A stretch of 18,024 nucleotides of DNA. Origin: JBFHES01 sp041584015 (GTDB lineage Bacteria > Bacteroidota > Bacteroidia > Bacteroidales > M50B96). This document shows positions 7,643 to 14,942 of this stretch, piece by piece (positions within the stretch are counted from its first letter, which is position 1; every line of letters begins with the position of its first letter). The notes beneath the pieces were generated by a model. That model was not told the origin of the DNA. It saw only the letters and a program-made list of their open reading frames with translations, and searched no databases. The stretch lies in NCBI GenBank assembly GCA_041584015.1, contig JBFHES010000065.1, positions 1-18,024 of the forward strand, given 5' to 3'. Position numbers and translations under genes: made by a program.

Positions 7643-7650
7643 CTAAAGTA
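7643..7650 (-). promoter_or_regulatory. Possible -7 element of the CsgG-like gene
   Basis: The - strand reads TACTTTAG, a 7-of-8 match to TAnnTTTG, about 35 bp upstream of ATG 7608. No clear -33 TTG is seen, because that position falls in the inverted repeat at 7664-7691. This is a weak call. Confidence 0.3.
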
Positions 7651-7663
7651 CTGCGAGCTAAGA

Positions 7664-7691
7664 GGCTGTGCTAACGGATTAAAGCACAGCC
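7664..7691. repeat. Perfect 9-bp inverted repeat in a divergent control region
   Basis: GGCTGTGCT (7664-7672) and AGCACAGCC (7683-7691) are perfectly complementary around a 10-base spacer. No T-run follows on either strand, so it does not look like an intrinsic terminator. It lies between the divergent CsgG-like gene and the HTH regulator, upstream of the possible -7 box of the former, and is GC-rich relative to its surroundings. It could be an operator; this is inference. Confidence 0.5.
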
Positions 7692-7751
7692 ATAACAAGG
7701 AATTGGAATTTTTGCAAATTCAAACCAGTTGATTGAGGTAGGTTTTATTTT

Positions 7752-7784
7752 TTTGCGAAAATCACAAAAGTTATCGTAGCTTTA
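7752..7784 (+). promoter_or_regulatory. Possible promoter of the HTH regulator gene
   Basis: TTTG at 7752-7755 and TAGCTTTA at 7777-7784 (7 of 8 to TAnnTTTG) are spaced by 21 bp, which suits Bacteroidota sigma-ABfr-type promoters. It would leave a leader of roughly 45-50 nt before ATG 7839. A second partial element, TGGCTTTG, lies closer to the start. Confidence 0.4.
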
Positions 7785-7838
7785 TCAAAATATGCAAATC
7801 ATAATTAAAGAGATTATGGCTTTGCAAAAACATTTTTT

Positions 7839-8855
7839 ATGGCAACGGGGGATAAAGTAAAATCGAAACAAGCACAGTTTCTTGAGAAGATACAAGACAT
7901 TATTCCATCAAGCACATCGATGGTTAATGAGCTAATTGATTTACTGGAGATAAGTATGGATAGTGCTTACCGCAGGTTACGCGGTGAAACAGCACTAAGT
8001 ATTGATGAAGTAATTAAGTTATGCAATCATTATAAAATCTCCTTCGATTCATTCATTAATCTTGAAAGTGGCAATGTTACTTTCAATTACACTCAAATGA
8101 ATAAAGGTGTTGACAGCTTTGAGGAATACCTGCATTCTTTAAAACGAGACCTGCAGATTATTCAGGCAGCCAAGGACCATGAGATCATTTATGCCTGTGA
8201 AGATGTACCTATTTTTCATAACATTCATTTTCCGGAAATTGCGGCATTTAAAATGTTCTACTGGATGAAATCCATTATGAATGCTCCTTTTTTAAAGGAT
8301 TCGCTATTTGATGCAGAGAATATTCCTTCGGACTTTGTGCACCTGACTAAAGAGATTTACGATATTTATTGTACCATTCCATCCGTTGAAATATGGACAG
8401 ATACAACCATACAAAGCACTGTTAAACAAATTGCTTTCTACTGGGAATCGGGTATGTTTAAGGCTGATAAAGATGCCATAGTAGTCTGTAAGTCGTTGAA
8501 AGATGAGCTGGATGTTATTCAAAAACAAGCTGAGCTTGGAACAAAATATTTGCATTCTGACATTAAGCCAGAATATGAGAATAACTATTCGCTTTACATA
8601 AGCGATATAGAGATTACTAACAATACGGTTTTAGTGCGCTTGGGCGACACCTTAGCAGTTTACCTGGGACATCAAACATTTAATACCATGTCAACGGCTA
8701 ACAAGTCGTACTGTGAAGAAACCAATTACTGGATGAATAATCTAATAAGTAAATCGACATTAATAAGCGGCGTATCTGTTAAGCATCGCTTTCAGTTTTT
8801 CCGCCAGGCGCACCAACACATTGATGATCTGATAAAGAAAATTGAAAACAATTAA
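7839..8855 (+). CDS. HTH-domain transcriptional regulator, Bacteroidota-specific type
   Basis: A 338-aa cytosolic protein. An N-terminal XRE/BetR-like helix-turn-helix occupies residues about 28-72 (MVNELIDLLEISMDSAYRRL, then GETALSIDEVIKLCNHYKIS), with the recognition helix around SMDSAYRRLRGE. The remaining roughly 260 residues are predicted mostly helical with no recognised ligand-binding domain, as in a group of uncharacterised Bacteroidota HTH proteins. It is divergent from the CsgG-like gene across 230 bp containing two inverted repeats, so regulation of that gene, itself or both is plausible. Its stop overlaps the stop of the convergent DDAH-like gene by 4 bp. The DNA-binding role is fairly secure; target and signal are unknown. 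Confidence 0.82.
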   Translation: MATGDKVKSKQAQFLEKIQDIIPSSTSMVNELIDLLEISMDSAYRRLRGETALSIDEVIKLCNHYKISFDSFINLESGNVTFNYTQMNKGVDSFEEYLHSLKRDLQIIQAAKDHEIIYACEDVPIFHNIHFPEIAAFKMFYWMKSIMNAPFLKDSLFDAENIPSDFVHLTKEIYDIYCTIPSVEIWTDTTIQSTVKQIAFYWESGMFKADKDAIVVCKSLKDELDVIQKQAELGTKYLHSDIKPEYENNYSLYISDIEITNNTVLVRLGDTLAVYLGHQTFNTMSTANKSYCEETNYWMNNLISKSTLISGVSVKHRFQFFRQAHQHIDDLIKKIENN

Positions 8856-9613
8856 AACCTTAATGAAAGGCAGCTTAAGCCACCATCCAGCTTTTTGTAT
8901 TCCGACATATCCACCTCAATGGTTTCATAGCCAAGTTGCTCAATCGCTATTTTTATTTTAGGATAACCAGCTGCTATAATAACTTTATCGTTCACCCAAA
9001 TACAATTGGCAGCATAAGCTTCTTCAATTGGTATTTCCAGCACATTAAACTCTTCGAAAGTAGGGTGCTGTGCAATTGGATTAACAGCTATTAGGTTGCC
9101 TTGCTCAACATAGGCTAAACCAGTTTTTAAATGCAGCATATCGCCAATGTTAAGAGTTGAGCCAGTCATCATGTGTTTCTTTAGGATGCTAATTAGCTGG
9201 AAAGCTCCATTCAAATTAGTTCGCTCAGAAAGACCTATAAAGAAATGATCTCCTACCATCATCACGTCTCCCCCATCAAGGGTTCCCGGAGCTTCAATCT
9301 TTTCAATAGTTGAAATATACTGTGCTAAGAATGTTTCAATTCCTTCAATTTCGCCTTTTCGCTCGTCTGCTCCCGGATTGGTAACCACCGCAAAATATGG
9401 TGTTATGAGTGCAATATCTTCAACAAAAACAGAATCAGGATAATCTTCTAGTACTGGCAACTGGTCAACAGTAAGTCCACACTTTTCGAGCGCCGCTACA
9501 TATGCTTTATGCTGGGTAATTGCAAGATTGTAATCCGGACTTCCCAGATTTGCAGAGCTAATTCCATTCACCAAAGATTTAGCTGGTGGTCTAACAATTG
9601 CTTTTGTAAACAT
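8852..9613 (-). CDS. Dimethylarginine dimethylaminohydrolase (DDAH)-family amidinohydrolase
   Basis: A 253-aa protein, the usual DDAH length. Family motifs are in order: SVFVEDIALI (E65, D66), PGTLDGGDVMMVGDHFFIGL (D113, D116), GSTLNIGDMLHLKTG (catalytic His161) and the C-terminal KKLDGGLSCLSLRF (catalytic Cys248). DDAH converts N-omega-methylated arginines to citrulline plus methylamines; relatives in the guanidino-modifying superfamily act on arginine or other guanidino compounds. The final -GGLSCLSLRF and the length favour DDAH over arginine deiminase, but bacterial members may use other substrates. No signal peptide, so cytosolic. It lies 78 bp downstream of the AlkD-like gene on the same strand and converges with the HTH gene (4-bp overlap). 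Confidence 0.88.
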   Translation of the reverse strand: MFTKAIVRPPAKSLVNGISSANLGSPDYNLAITQHKAYVAALEKCGLTVDQLPVLEDYPDSVFVEDIALITPYFAVVTNPGADERKGEIEGIETFLAQYISTIEKIEAPGTLDGGDVMMVGDHFFIGLSERTNLNGAFQLISILKKHMMTGSTLNIGDMLHLKTGLAYVEQGNLIAVNPIAQHPTFEEFNVLEIPIEEAYAANCIWVNDKVIIAAGYPKIKIAIEQLGYETIEVDMSEYKKLDGGLSCLSLRF

Positions 9614-9691
9614 GCTGCTATTATTTAACTATTATACCGCAAAGAAAGGAAGTTAATCGTTTGCCACCTTGCTGCCTGTCAAGAAACATAT

Positions 9692-10399
9692 TTAGCAAAT
9701 AGCCGACTTTCTTTTCTTACCGAGCTTGTTTTTATCTTCCACTTTTTTGATGTAATCGGCCGCCAGTGGTACCTTGCAGGCTGTTCCGCCCATCTCAACA
9801 TGCACCTTACCAACCTTAGCAGCAATTTGCTTCGATTTTTCCGTAAGCTCCGTTATATAACTTCCAACGGCAATGATAAAATGGTTCATCGTATGTCTGG
9901 TCCTATTAGCTTCCTCATGAATATGCTCTCCAACCCGATCAAGCAATTTACTGTACGCCTCAATGTCCAAATCCTCATCTTTTGTAATCCCGGCAATTGA
10001 TCCAAATGTAGCCCAACCTGCAGCTTGCAACGAAACACTATCAGAATTAATCCACTCGTTGGCCAACTCCCAGCCATAATTACTTTCGGAAGTTACCCAA
10101 GGAACCGTATATTCATTAATGTAATACCAATAGGCATTATCTGCCCAATTCTGTAATTGCTCTCTGGTCATCTTAGCCGGTTCTGAAATCAAGCCTGCCA
10201 AATACATAGCGTCGCTATTTCCGGTAGCATAAAGCTCTAAGGATAATTCGTAATTCTTCTTTACTTGTTTTGCAATCTTTTTAAGATCAGCCACCTTAAC
10301 TCCAAAGAATGGCTCTCTGGCTCCGTGTTTGATAAGAACCTTTTTGGTTTGCTCGCTTCCCATCGACTCCAATTGAGCCATTATTTCTTTAGTTGTCAT
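9692..10399 (-). CDS. DNA alkylation repair protein, AlkD-like HEAT-repeat family
   Basis: A 235-aa cytosolic protein that matches the COG4912-type DNA alkylation repair family along its length: KHGAREPFFGVKVADLKKIA, MYLAGLISEPAKMTREQLQN, YTVPWVTSESNYGWELANEW, LQAAGWATFGSIA, TRHTMNHFIIAVGSYI, VHVEMGGTACKVPLAADYIK and the basic tail KLGKKRKSAIC. It is all alpha-helical HEAT-like repeats. Characterised AlkD excises alkylated bases using Trp/Asp residues. This branch carries ADNAYWYYINEYTVPW in the matching stretch, so I cannot place the catalytic Asp with certainty, and glycosylase activity should be treated as family-level inference. No partner repair gene is adjacent, and no clear promoter was seen upstream. 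Confidence 0.85.
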   Translation of the reverse strand: MTTKEIMAQLESMGSEQTKKVLIKHGAREPFFGVKVADLKKIAKQVKKNYELSLELYATGNSDAMYLAGLISEPAKMTREQLQNWADNAYWYYINEYTVPWVTSESNYGWELANEWINSDSVSLQAAGWATFGSIAGITKDEDLDIEAYSKLLDRVGEHIHEEANRTRHTMNHFIIAVGSYITELTEKSKQIAAKVGKVHVEMGGTACKVPLAADYIKKVEDKNKLGKKRKSAIC

Positions 10400-10518
10400 T
10401 CTTAACCATTTTAGTTACTACCCGAAAAAGGGATAATTGAATATAGTGTAAAAACCTTTAAAGTATGATTTTGTTTGAAAAAACATACAATTTACATTAC
10501 AGATATCGTTGTTTGTTT

Positions 10519-10526
10519 TAGTTTTG
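10519..10526 (+). promoter_or_regulatory. -7 element of the TPR-like lipoprotein gene
   Basis: TAGTTTTG is a perfect match to TAnnTTTG, 19 bp before ATG 10546. The -33 element is not evident (an AT-rich TTTACATTAC lies around 10491). The A-rich AATAAATAAATC leader is typical of Bacteroidota. Confidence 0.55.
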
Positions 10527-10545
10527 CGACCCTAATAAATAAATC

Positions 10546-11442
10546 ATGATCAGAACATTAATTATCATATTAATCAGTGCCTTACTATTCGCTTCATGCT
10601 CTTCATCAAGTTATCTGAATGGCACTCTTAAAGGTGTAGCAATTGATTATCAGAATGCATATAACGTAGGCGATTATAAAGTGGCGTTCCCGGTTTACAA
10701 GGAAATTGCAGCCTACTATGAGCAAAAGGGAAAAACCGCACCCGATTCTATCTATGAGAAGGCCGGCATTTCTGCTCTAAAAATTGATTCACTTTTATAT
10801 GCAAAAAAATACCTCGAGAAAATTGCATACAAAGACGAGGCTAATACTAATGTACTGGCACATACATCAATGATGTATCGAGGAATTGATAACCTATCGA
10901 AGGAGATCAGGTTTTTGGAATTATACTTTGCAAAGAATCCTGAAGGACCAATTGCAAAAGAGCTACAGACCAGATTTTTTATGACCTATGTTGAAAGCGA
11001 GAACGTTGAACAGGGTTTAACACTTTGGAACAGCTTCACATCAACTGAAAAAAACAGTATTCCAATTTTAGAGGGTTATGTTTTGCTAAATGCCCTGGCC
11101 GAAAATATAACCGAAAGCGACAAAGCTGCCAAGCAATTACTACAGCAAGATCAAGAAAACACGATTGCTTTGGAATACATGGCAAACAAGCATTACCGAC
11201 AAGCAGAAGATCTTTATGTAAAGGAAATGAACGCTTATAAAGACAAGAGAACTAACAAGCAATATAAAATCCTCCTAAAGGCGCTAAAACAAGCCACTAA
11301 AGACTTTAAACAATCGCGCGACTACTACGAATTGCTTTACACCAAAAGCCCTGATAAAAAAGCGGCAAAACGTTTGAGCAATATTTACAAGCGCTTAGAA
11401 AACGAGAAAAAATCTGACTACTATAAAAAGCTTTCCCTATAG
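10546..11442 (+). CDS. TPR-like helical lipoprotein
   Basis: A 298-aa protein. The SPase II signal is MIRTLIIILISALLFASC with Cys18, followed by a Ser-rich linker. The mature chain is a run of amphipathic helix pairs resembling degenerate tetratricopeptide repeats: AYNVGDYKVAFPVYKEIAAY, YEKAGISALKIDSLLYAKKY, AKQLLQQDQENTIALEYMAN and FKQSRDYYELLYTKSPDKKA. The last two units are clearest (about residues 200-290). The C-terminus is very basic. A lipid-anchored scaffold facing the periplasm is the likely role; no enzyme motif was found. It has its own perfect -7 box and stands 94 bp before the 90-aa orphan gene, with no terminator between, so the two may share a transcript. Confidence 0.82.
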   Translation: MIRTLIIILISALLFASCSSSSYLNGTLKGVAIDYQNAYNVGDYKVAFPVYKEIAAYYEQKGKTAPDSIYEKAGISALKIDSLLYAKKYLEKIAYKDEANTNVLAHTSMMYRGIDNLSKEIRFLELYFAKNPEGPIAKELQTRFFMTYVESENVEQGLTLWNSFTSTEKNSIPILEGYVLLNALAENITESDKAAKQLLQQDQENTIALEYMANKHYRQAEDLYVKEMNAYKDKRTNKQYKILLKALKQATKDFKQSRDYYELLYTKSPDKKAAKRLSNIYKRLENEKKSDYYKKLSL

Positions 11443-11535
11443 GCATTTCAGAAGGTTTCAAAAAGATATTCACATAAAAATAGAACTATCAACAATTGTG
11501 TACGTATAGGCATCTGAAAACTTAAACTTAAAGTC

Positions 11536-11808
11536 ATGCTTATTTCAACGTATTACAATGCTGAGCTTAACTGCTCCATTAATATCGACAATAGTTCGCG
11601 AATAAGCTTCTTACTTGATGATGCTTCTATTCCAATGATGGGATGGAAATACACAGGAACTGAGATCCAGAGTGTTCAGCCTATTTCTGGCGACACTAAG
11701 GTGATCATCGAAGGAGTTGTTATTCCGTATCAAGATCATTTATCCTTTACCGGACTTCTTGACAACCATGGACTTGTTGATATTGATTTTGAAAAGCTGG
11801 AAAATTAG
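11536..11808 (+). CDS. Hypothetical 90-aa protein
   Basis: Not recognised. It has no signal peptide, membrane segment or cysteine motif; the composition is beta-rich and acidic (STYYNAELNCSINIDNSSRI at the start, DIDFEKLEN at the end). A coding role is supported by position: it is bounded upstream by the lipoprotein gene and downstream by a strong intrinsic terminator on the same strand, and it shows no better overlapping frame. The predicted strands suggest a small single-domain cytosolic fold. Confidence 0.55.
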   Translation: MLISTYYNAELNCSINIDNSSRISFLLDDASIPMMGWKYTGTEIQSVQPISGDTKVIIEGVVIPYQDHLSFTGLLDNHGLVDIDFEKLEN

Positions 11809-11869
11809 ACGATAGTTTTTTTAATCAACTTACTATCGAATCTTCTGTAAAAAATGGACCAACTTTTAT

Positions 11870-11903
11870 AAAACCATCCGCCGAAAGACGGGTGGTTTTT
11901 TTG
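11870..11903 (+). terminator. Rho-independent terminator for the + strand genes
   Basis: Arms 11870-11880 (AAAACCATCCG) and 11889-11899 (CGGGTGGTTTT) pair over 11 bp with one U·G wobble around an 8-base loop, CCGAAAGA, and continue into a run of seven T plus GTT. It sits 61 bp after the stop of the 90-aa gene. Confidence 0.88.
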
Positions 11904-11904
11904 T

Positions 11905-11943
11905 TAAATAAAAAAGGAGTGCAACTTATCGTTTACACTCCTT
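11905..11943 (-). terminator. Rho-independent terminator for purL
   Basis: Arms 11914-11924 and 11933-11943 form an 11-bp stem (outer AAGGAGTG/CACTCCTT perfect, then one U·G wobble) around an 8-base loop. On the - strand it runs into CTCCTTTTTTATTTAAC. It lies 25 bp after the purL stop, back to back with the + strand terminator. Confidence 0.87.
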
Positions 11944-11968
11944 CAAGTATTTTATTTGCTGTTTTATT

Positions 11969-14194
11969 TTAGCTATTCAACAGCTCTTCAATTGCATTAT
12001 TGTATTCCTTCTTCGCATCTTCAATAAAACCAAAAGGAACATCGTCAACTCTTAGCTGGCCTTTAGTAACATGACCTAAAGCAGAGAATGGGAATTTCTT
12101 ATCAATCATATAATCAATAAAATCGTTGTTATGGTGACGAGAAACTGAAACAATAATTCTGCCCTGTGCTTCACCGAATAAGAACGCATCTTCGCGAACC
12201 TCAGCATCGGTAGTAATATCGAAACCTAATCCGCGAGGCATTGCACATTCAAGCAAGGTTATAAACACACCACCTTCCGAAACATCATGCGCAGATGTAA
12301 CATAGTTCTTCTGAATTAACTCAGATACAATACCATGTAGCTCATGCTCAAAATCCAGATCGAACCAAGGGGCCGGAGATTCAGTTATGCCATGTTGCTT
12401 AATCAAATATTCCGACTGTGAAATATCGTTCTTTGATCTACCCAATAAATAAATGATGTGACCTTTGTCTTTAAAAGCCATGGTCATTTGATGGTTTTTA
12501 TCATGCACCAAACCTAACATACCAATTGTTGGCGTTGGATTTACCGGAACAGTTTTACCATCAATTGTAGCCTGATTGTAAAAACTTACGTTTCCACCGG
12601 TAACAGGAGTTCCAAACTTTTCGCAAGCTGCACTCATCCCTTTAATAGCACCAACAAATTGCCAATAAGCTTCAGGACTATAAGGATTTCCGAAATTTAA
12701 ACAGTTAGTAATTGCTGTTGGCTCACCACCTGAACATACAATATTTCTAGCCGCCTCTGCAACAGCTATAGCAGTTCCTATCTCCGGATCAGCTTTTACA
12801 TATCTCGAATTGCAATCAACAGTTAAGGCCAATGCTTTATTAGATCCTTTAATATTTACGATACCTGCGTCTGATGGAAAATTAGTACTCATATTTACCG
12901 TTCCAACCATAGAATCGTACTGATCAGTAACCCATTGTTTAGAGGCAATGTTTGGCTGTTTCATTAACATCCAAGCAATTTCCCTTAAGTTCTCCGGCTC
13001 CGGAACATCATCAATATTAAATTTCTTGTACTCCTGATAATAAGCTGGCTCTTTATATTCACGATCGTAAACTGGTGCACCGCCACCTAACACTAATGTT
13101 GATGCAGGAACTTCGGCTACCAGCTCTTCTCCACTGTAGAAATACAATTTATCTTCGTCGATTACCTCTCCAATTACCTGACAGTTTAAATCCCATTTAT
13201 CAAAAATATCTTCAACTATCTGTTCTTTTCCTTTCTTAACACAAACCAACATACGCTCCTGAGATTCTGAAAGGAGAATTTCGAATGGCTCCATGTTTTT
13301 CTGGCGTAAAGGCACTTTGTCAAGCTGGATTTTCATTCCACCGCCACCTTTCTCAGACATTTCGGAAGTACTACAAATAATACCAGCAGCACCCATATCT
13401 TGCATACCAACCACAGCATCGGTATTTCGCAGTTCTAGTGTAGCCTCTAATAAAAGCTTCTCCATAAACGGGTCACCCACTTGAATTGAAGGAATATCGT
13501 CTGCTGAATCTTCAGTAATATCGGCAGAAGCAAAAGTAGCTCCGTGGATTCCATCTTTACCTGTTGATGAACCAACGATATAGATAGGGTTACCAACGCC
13601 CTCCGAAATAGCTGAAAGCACCTTACCATGCTTTACGATTCCAACACTCATTGCATTGACCAACGGGTTTTGCTCATATGAATCATCAAAAAACACTTCA
13701 CCACCAACCACAGGAACACCAAAAGAATTACCATAATTACCAATTCCCTTAACCACTCCTTTTAATAACCACTTAGTTCTGTCTTTTTTAAGATCACCAA
13801 AACGTAGTGAGTTTAACTGAGCAATTGGTCGTGCACCCATTGTAAAAATGTCGCGGTTAATTCCACCTACACCAGTAGCAGCTCCCTGATAAGGTTCAAC
13901 TGCACATGGATGATTATGCGACTCGATTTTAAATGCACAAGCTAATCCATCACCTATGTCAACCAGTCCGGCATTCTCTTCTCCGGCCTCAGCTAAAAGA
14001 TGCTTCCCTTTTTTTGGCAGTGTTTTAAGCCACTTTATGGAGTTTTTATAAGAAGCATGCTCCGACCACATAACAGAGTATATACTCAGCTCTGTGTAAT
14101 TCGGCTCGCGCCCCATATATTTCTTTATCAAATCAAATTCTTCGGGTGTAACTCCCAGCTCAGCAGCAACATCTAAATTTACTTCTCTTGACAT
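11969..14194 (-). CDS. purL: Phosphoribosylformylglycinamidine synthase subunit PurL (small type)
   Basis: The product is 741 aa from ATG 14194, the normal size of the PurS/PurQ-dependent PurL (about 740 aa). It catalyses ATP-dependent conversion of FGAR to FGAM, using ammonia channelled from glutaminase PurQ, in de novo purine synthesis in the cytosol. Motifs seen: ELSIYSVMWSEHASYKNSIK near the N-terminus, CAFKIESHNHPCAVEPYQGA (ATP and metal binding), GVGGINRDIFTMGARPIAQL, VPVVGGEVFFD, LLSESQERML, IVCSGGEPTAITNCLNFGNP and TPVTGGNVSFYNQ. The frame is open to 14233, but the upstream extension contains a -7 promoter element (14222-14229) and MSREVNLDVAAELGVT is a more typical start. It stands alone: purQ and purS are not adjacent here. 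It has its own terminator downstream. Confidence 0.97.
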   Translation of the reverse strand: MSREVNLDVAAELGVTPEEFDLIKKYMGREPNYTELSIYSVMWSEHASYKNSIKWLKTLPKKGKHLLAEAGEENAGLVDIGDGLACAFKIESHNHPCAVEPYQGAATGVGGINRDIFTMGARPIAQLNSLRFGDLKKDRTKWLLKGVVKGIGNYGNSFGVPVVGGEVFFDDSYEQNPLVNAMSVGIVKHGKVLSAISEGVGNPIYIVGSSTGKDGIHGATFASADITEDSADDIPSIQVGDPFMEKLLLEATLELRNTDAVVGMQDMGAAGIICSTSEMSEKGGGGMKIQLDKVPLRQKNMEPFEILLSESQERMLVCVKKGKEQIVEDIFDKWDLNCQVIGEVIDEDKLYFYSGEELVAEVPASTLVLGGGAPVYDREYKEPAYYQEYKKFNIDDVPEPENLREIAWMLMKQPNIASKQWVTDQYDSMVGTVNMSTNFPSDAGIVNIKGSNKALALTVDCNSRYVKADPEIGTAIAVAEAARNIVCSGGEPTAITNCLNFGNPYSPEAYWQFVGAIKGMSAACEKFGTPVTGGNVSFYNQATIDGKTVPVNPTPTIGMLGLVHDKNHQMTMAFKDKGHIIYLLGRSKNDISQSEYLIKQHGITESPAPWFDLDFEHELHGIVSELIQKNYVTSAHDVSEGGVFITLLECAMPRGLGFDITTDAEVREDAFLFGEAQGRIIVSVSRHHNNDFIDYMIDKKFPFSALGHVTKGQLRVDDVPFGFIEDAKKEYNNAIEELLNS

Positions 14195-14206
14195 ATCAAA
14201 TGGTTT

Positions 14207-14218
14207 CTGAATATTCAG
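14207..14218. repeat. Perfect 12-bp palindrome near the purL transcription start
   Basis: CTGAATATTCAG is its own reverse complement. It falls between the -7 box and the purL start codon, where the transcription start is expected. It might be an operator, but 12-bp palindromes can arise by chance. Confidence 0.35.
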
Positions 14219-14221
14219 GGG

Positions 14222-14229
14222 CAAATATA
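14222..14229 (-). promoter_or_regulatory. -7 element of purL
   Basis: The - strand reads TATATTTG, a perfect TAnnTTTG match, 28 bp upstream of ATG 14194. It would give a short leader of about 20 nt and excludes the longer 14233 start. No clear -33 TTG was found. Confidence 0.55.
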
Positions 14230-14303
14230 GCAATTATAAAATTCAGCATAAGTAATAATTGACCTTGTGAATAACAGATATTTTATAAAACAAAAAAGTT
14301 CAA

Positions 14304-14311
14304 TAACTTTG
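14304..14311 (+). promoter_or_regulatory. -7 element of the duplicated-domain lipoprotein gene
   Basis: TAACTTTG is a perfect TAnnTTTG match 29 bp before ATG 14341. A -33 TTG at the right distance was not seen. It forms a divergent promoter pair with purL, about 75 bp apart. Confidence 0.55.
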
Positions 14312-14340
14312 AATAACTATCAGTGTTAAGATCAACAACT

Positions 14341-14928
14341 ATGAAGAAACTAAAACATGCATTTGCAGCTATGTTCTTGCTAGTCCTGACAATGGGATGT
14401 CAGCAGAATAGTGCTAATGAAATCCCCCTAAAAGGAGAGCAGCTTATTATTTTAGAAGCTGGTTGGAACATGCTATCAAGCTATCTTAAAACAGCAGATT
14501 CTATTCAGCTGATTATTGAAAACATACTTCCGAAAGTACAGCGGATTGAAGACAGCGATGGCAAACAGTACCAACCAGGGCAGCCCAAAAGCACACTATC
14601 TCACATGCAATTTGGGAAAGGCTATAAAATAAAGGTAAGCGAAGCCTGCACACTATACATCAAAGGCATTCAAATTGATCCGGCAACATACCCCATACTT
14701 TTACCAAAAGGGACCAGTTTTCTTGCCTATCTTAAACAGGAACCATCTTTGCTGAAAATTGAACTGGCCGCTATAATTCCGAACATGCATGCCATTGTTG
14801 ATGAACATGGTTTAGCTTATTGGCCCGAACACGGAATCGATCAGTTCGATGTTTTACAACCAGGCAAAGCCTATGTTCTTCACATGAATCAAGAATCGAT
14901 ATTGGTTTACAACACTGATGAAGAGTAA
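14341..14928 (+). CDS. Lipoprotein with two 'GWN' repeats
   Basis: A 195-aa protein from ATG 14341 (a GTG at 14323 is less likely). The SPase II-type signal ends LTMGC (Cys20); Thr at -3 makes the lipobox slightly unusual. The mature chain is a tandem duplication. Unit 1 (about residues 33-109) contains LEAGWNMLSSYL, then QLIIENILPKVQRIEDSDGK, QYQPG and FGKGYKIKVSEACTLYIKG. Unit 2 (about 119-190) contains LPKGTSFLAYL, LLKIELAAIIPNMHAIVDEH, AYWPE and LQPGKAYVLHMNQESILVY. The same pattern (GWN-(L/M)-(I/L)-S, an IxxILxxVxxVxDxxG run, then PGxGYxV) recurs as a modular beta-rich unit in many secreted Bacteroidota proteins, usually near T9SS tails; here it stands alone on a lipid anchor. Function unknown. 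It converges with the phosphatase-like gene, 14 bp apart. Confidence 0.78.
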   Translation: MKKLKHAFAAMFLLVLTMGCQQNSANEIPLKGEQLIILEAGWNMLSSYLKTADSIQLIIENILPKVQRIEDSDGKQYQPGQPKSTLSHMQFGKGYKIKVSEACTLYIKGIQIDPATYPILLPKGTSFLAYLKQEPSLLKIELAAIIPNMHAIVDEHGLAYWPEHGIDQFDVLQPGKAYVLHMNQESILVYNTDEE

Positions 14929-14942
14929 TCCAAAAGCACTTC

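Noticed and set aside
11438..11520. TATAGGCAT direct repeat at about 11438 and 11505
   Set aside because: Only nine bases match, flanks diverge and no mobile gene is nearby; it is likely chance.
14195..14233. Upstream extension of purL to ATG 14233
   Set aside because: It overlaps a perfect -7 promoter element, and the family N-terminus begins at MSREVNL.
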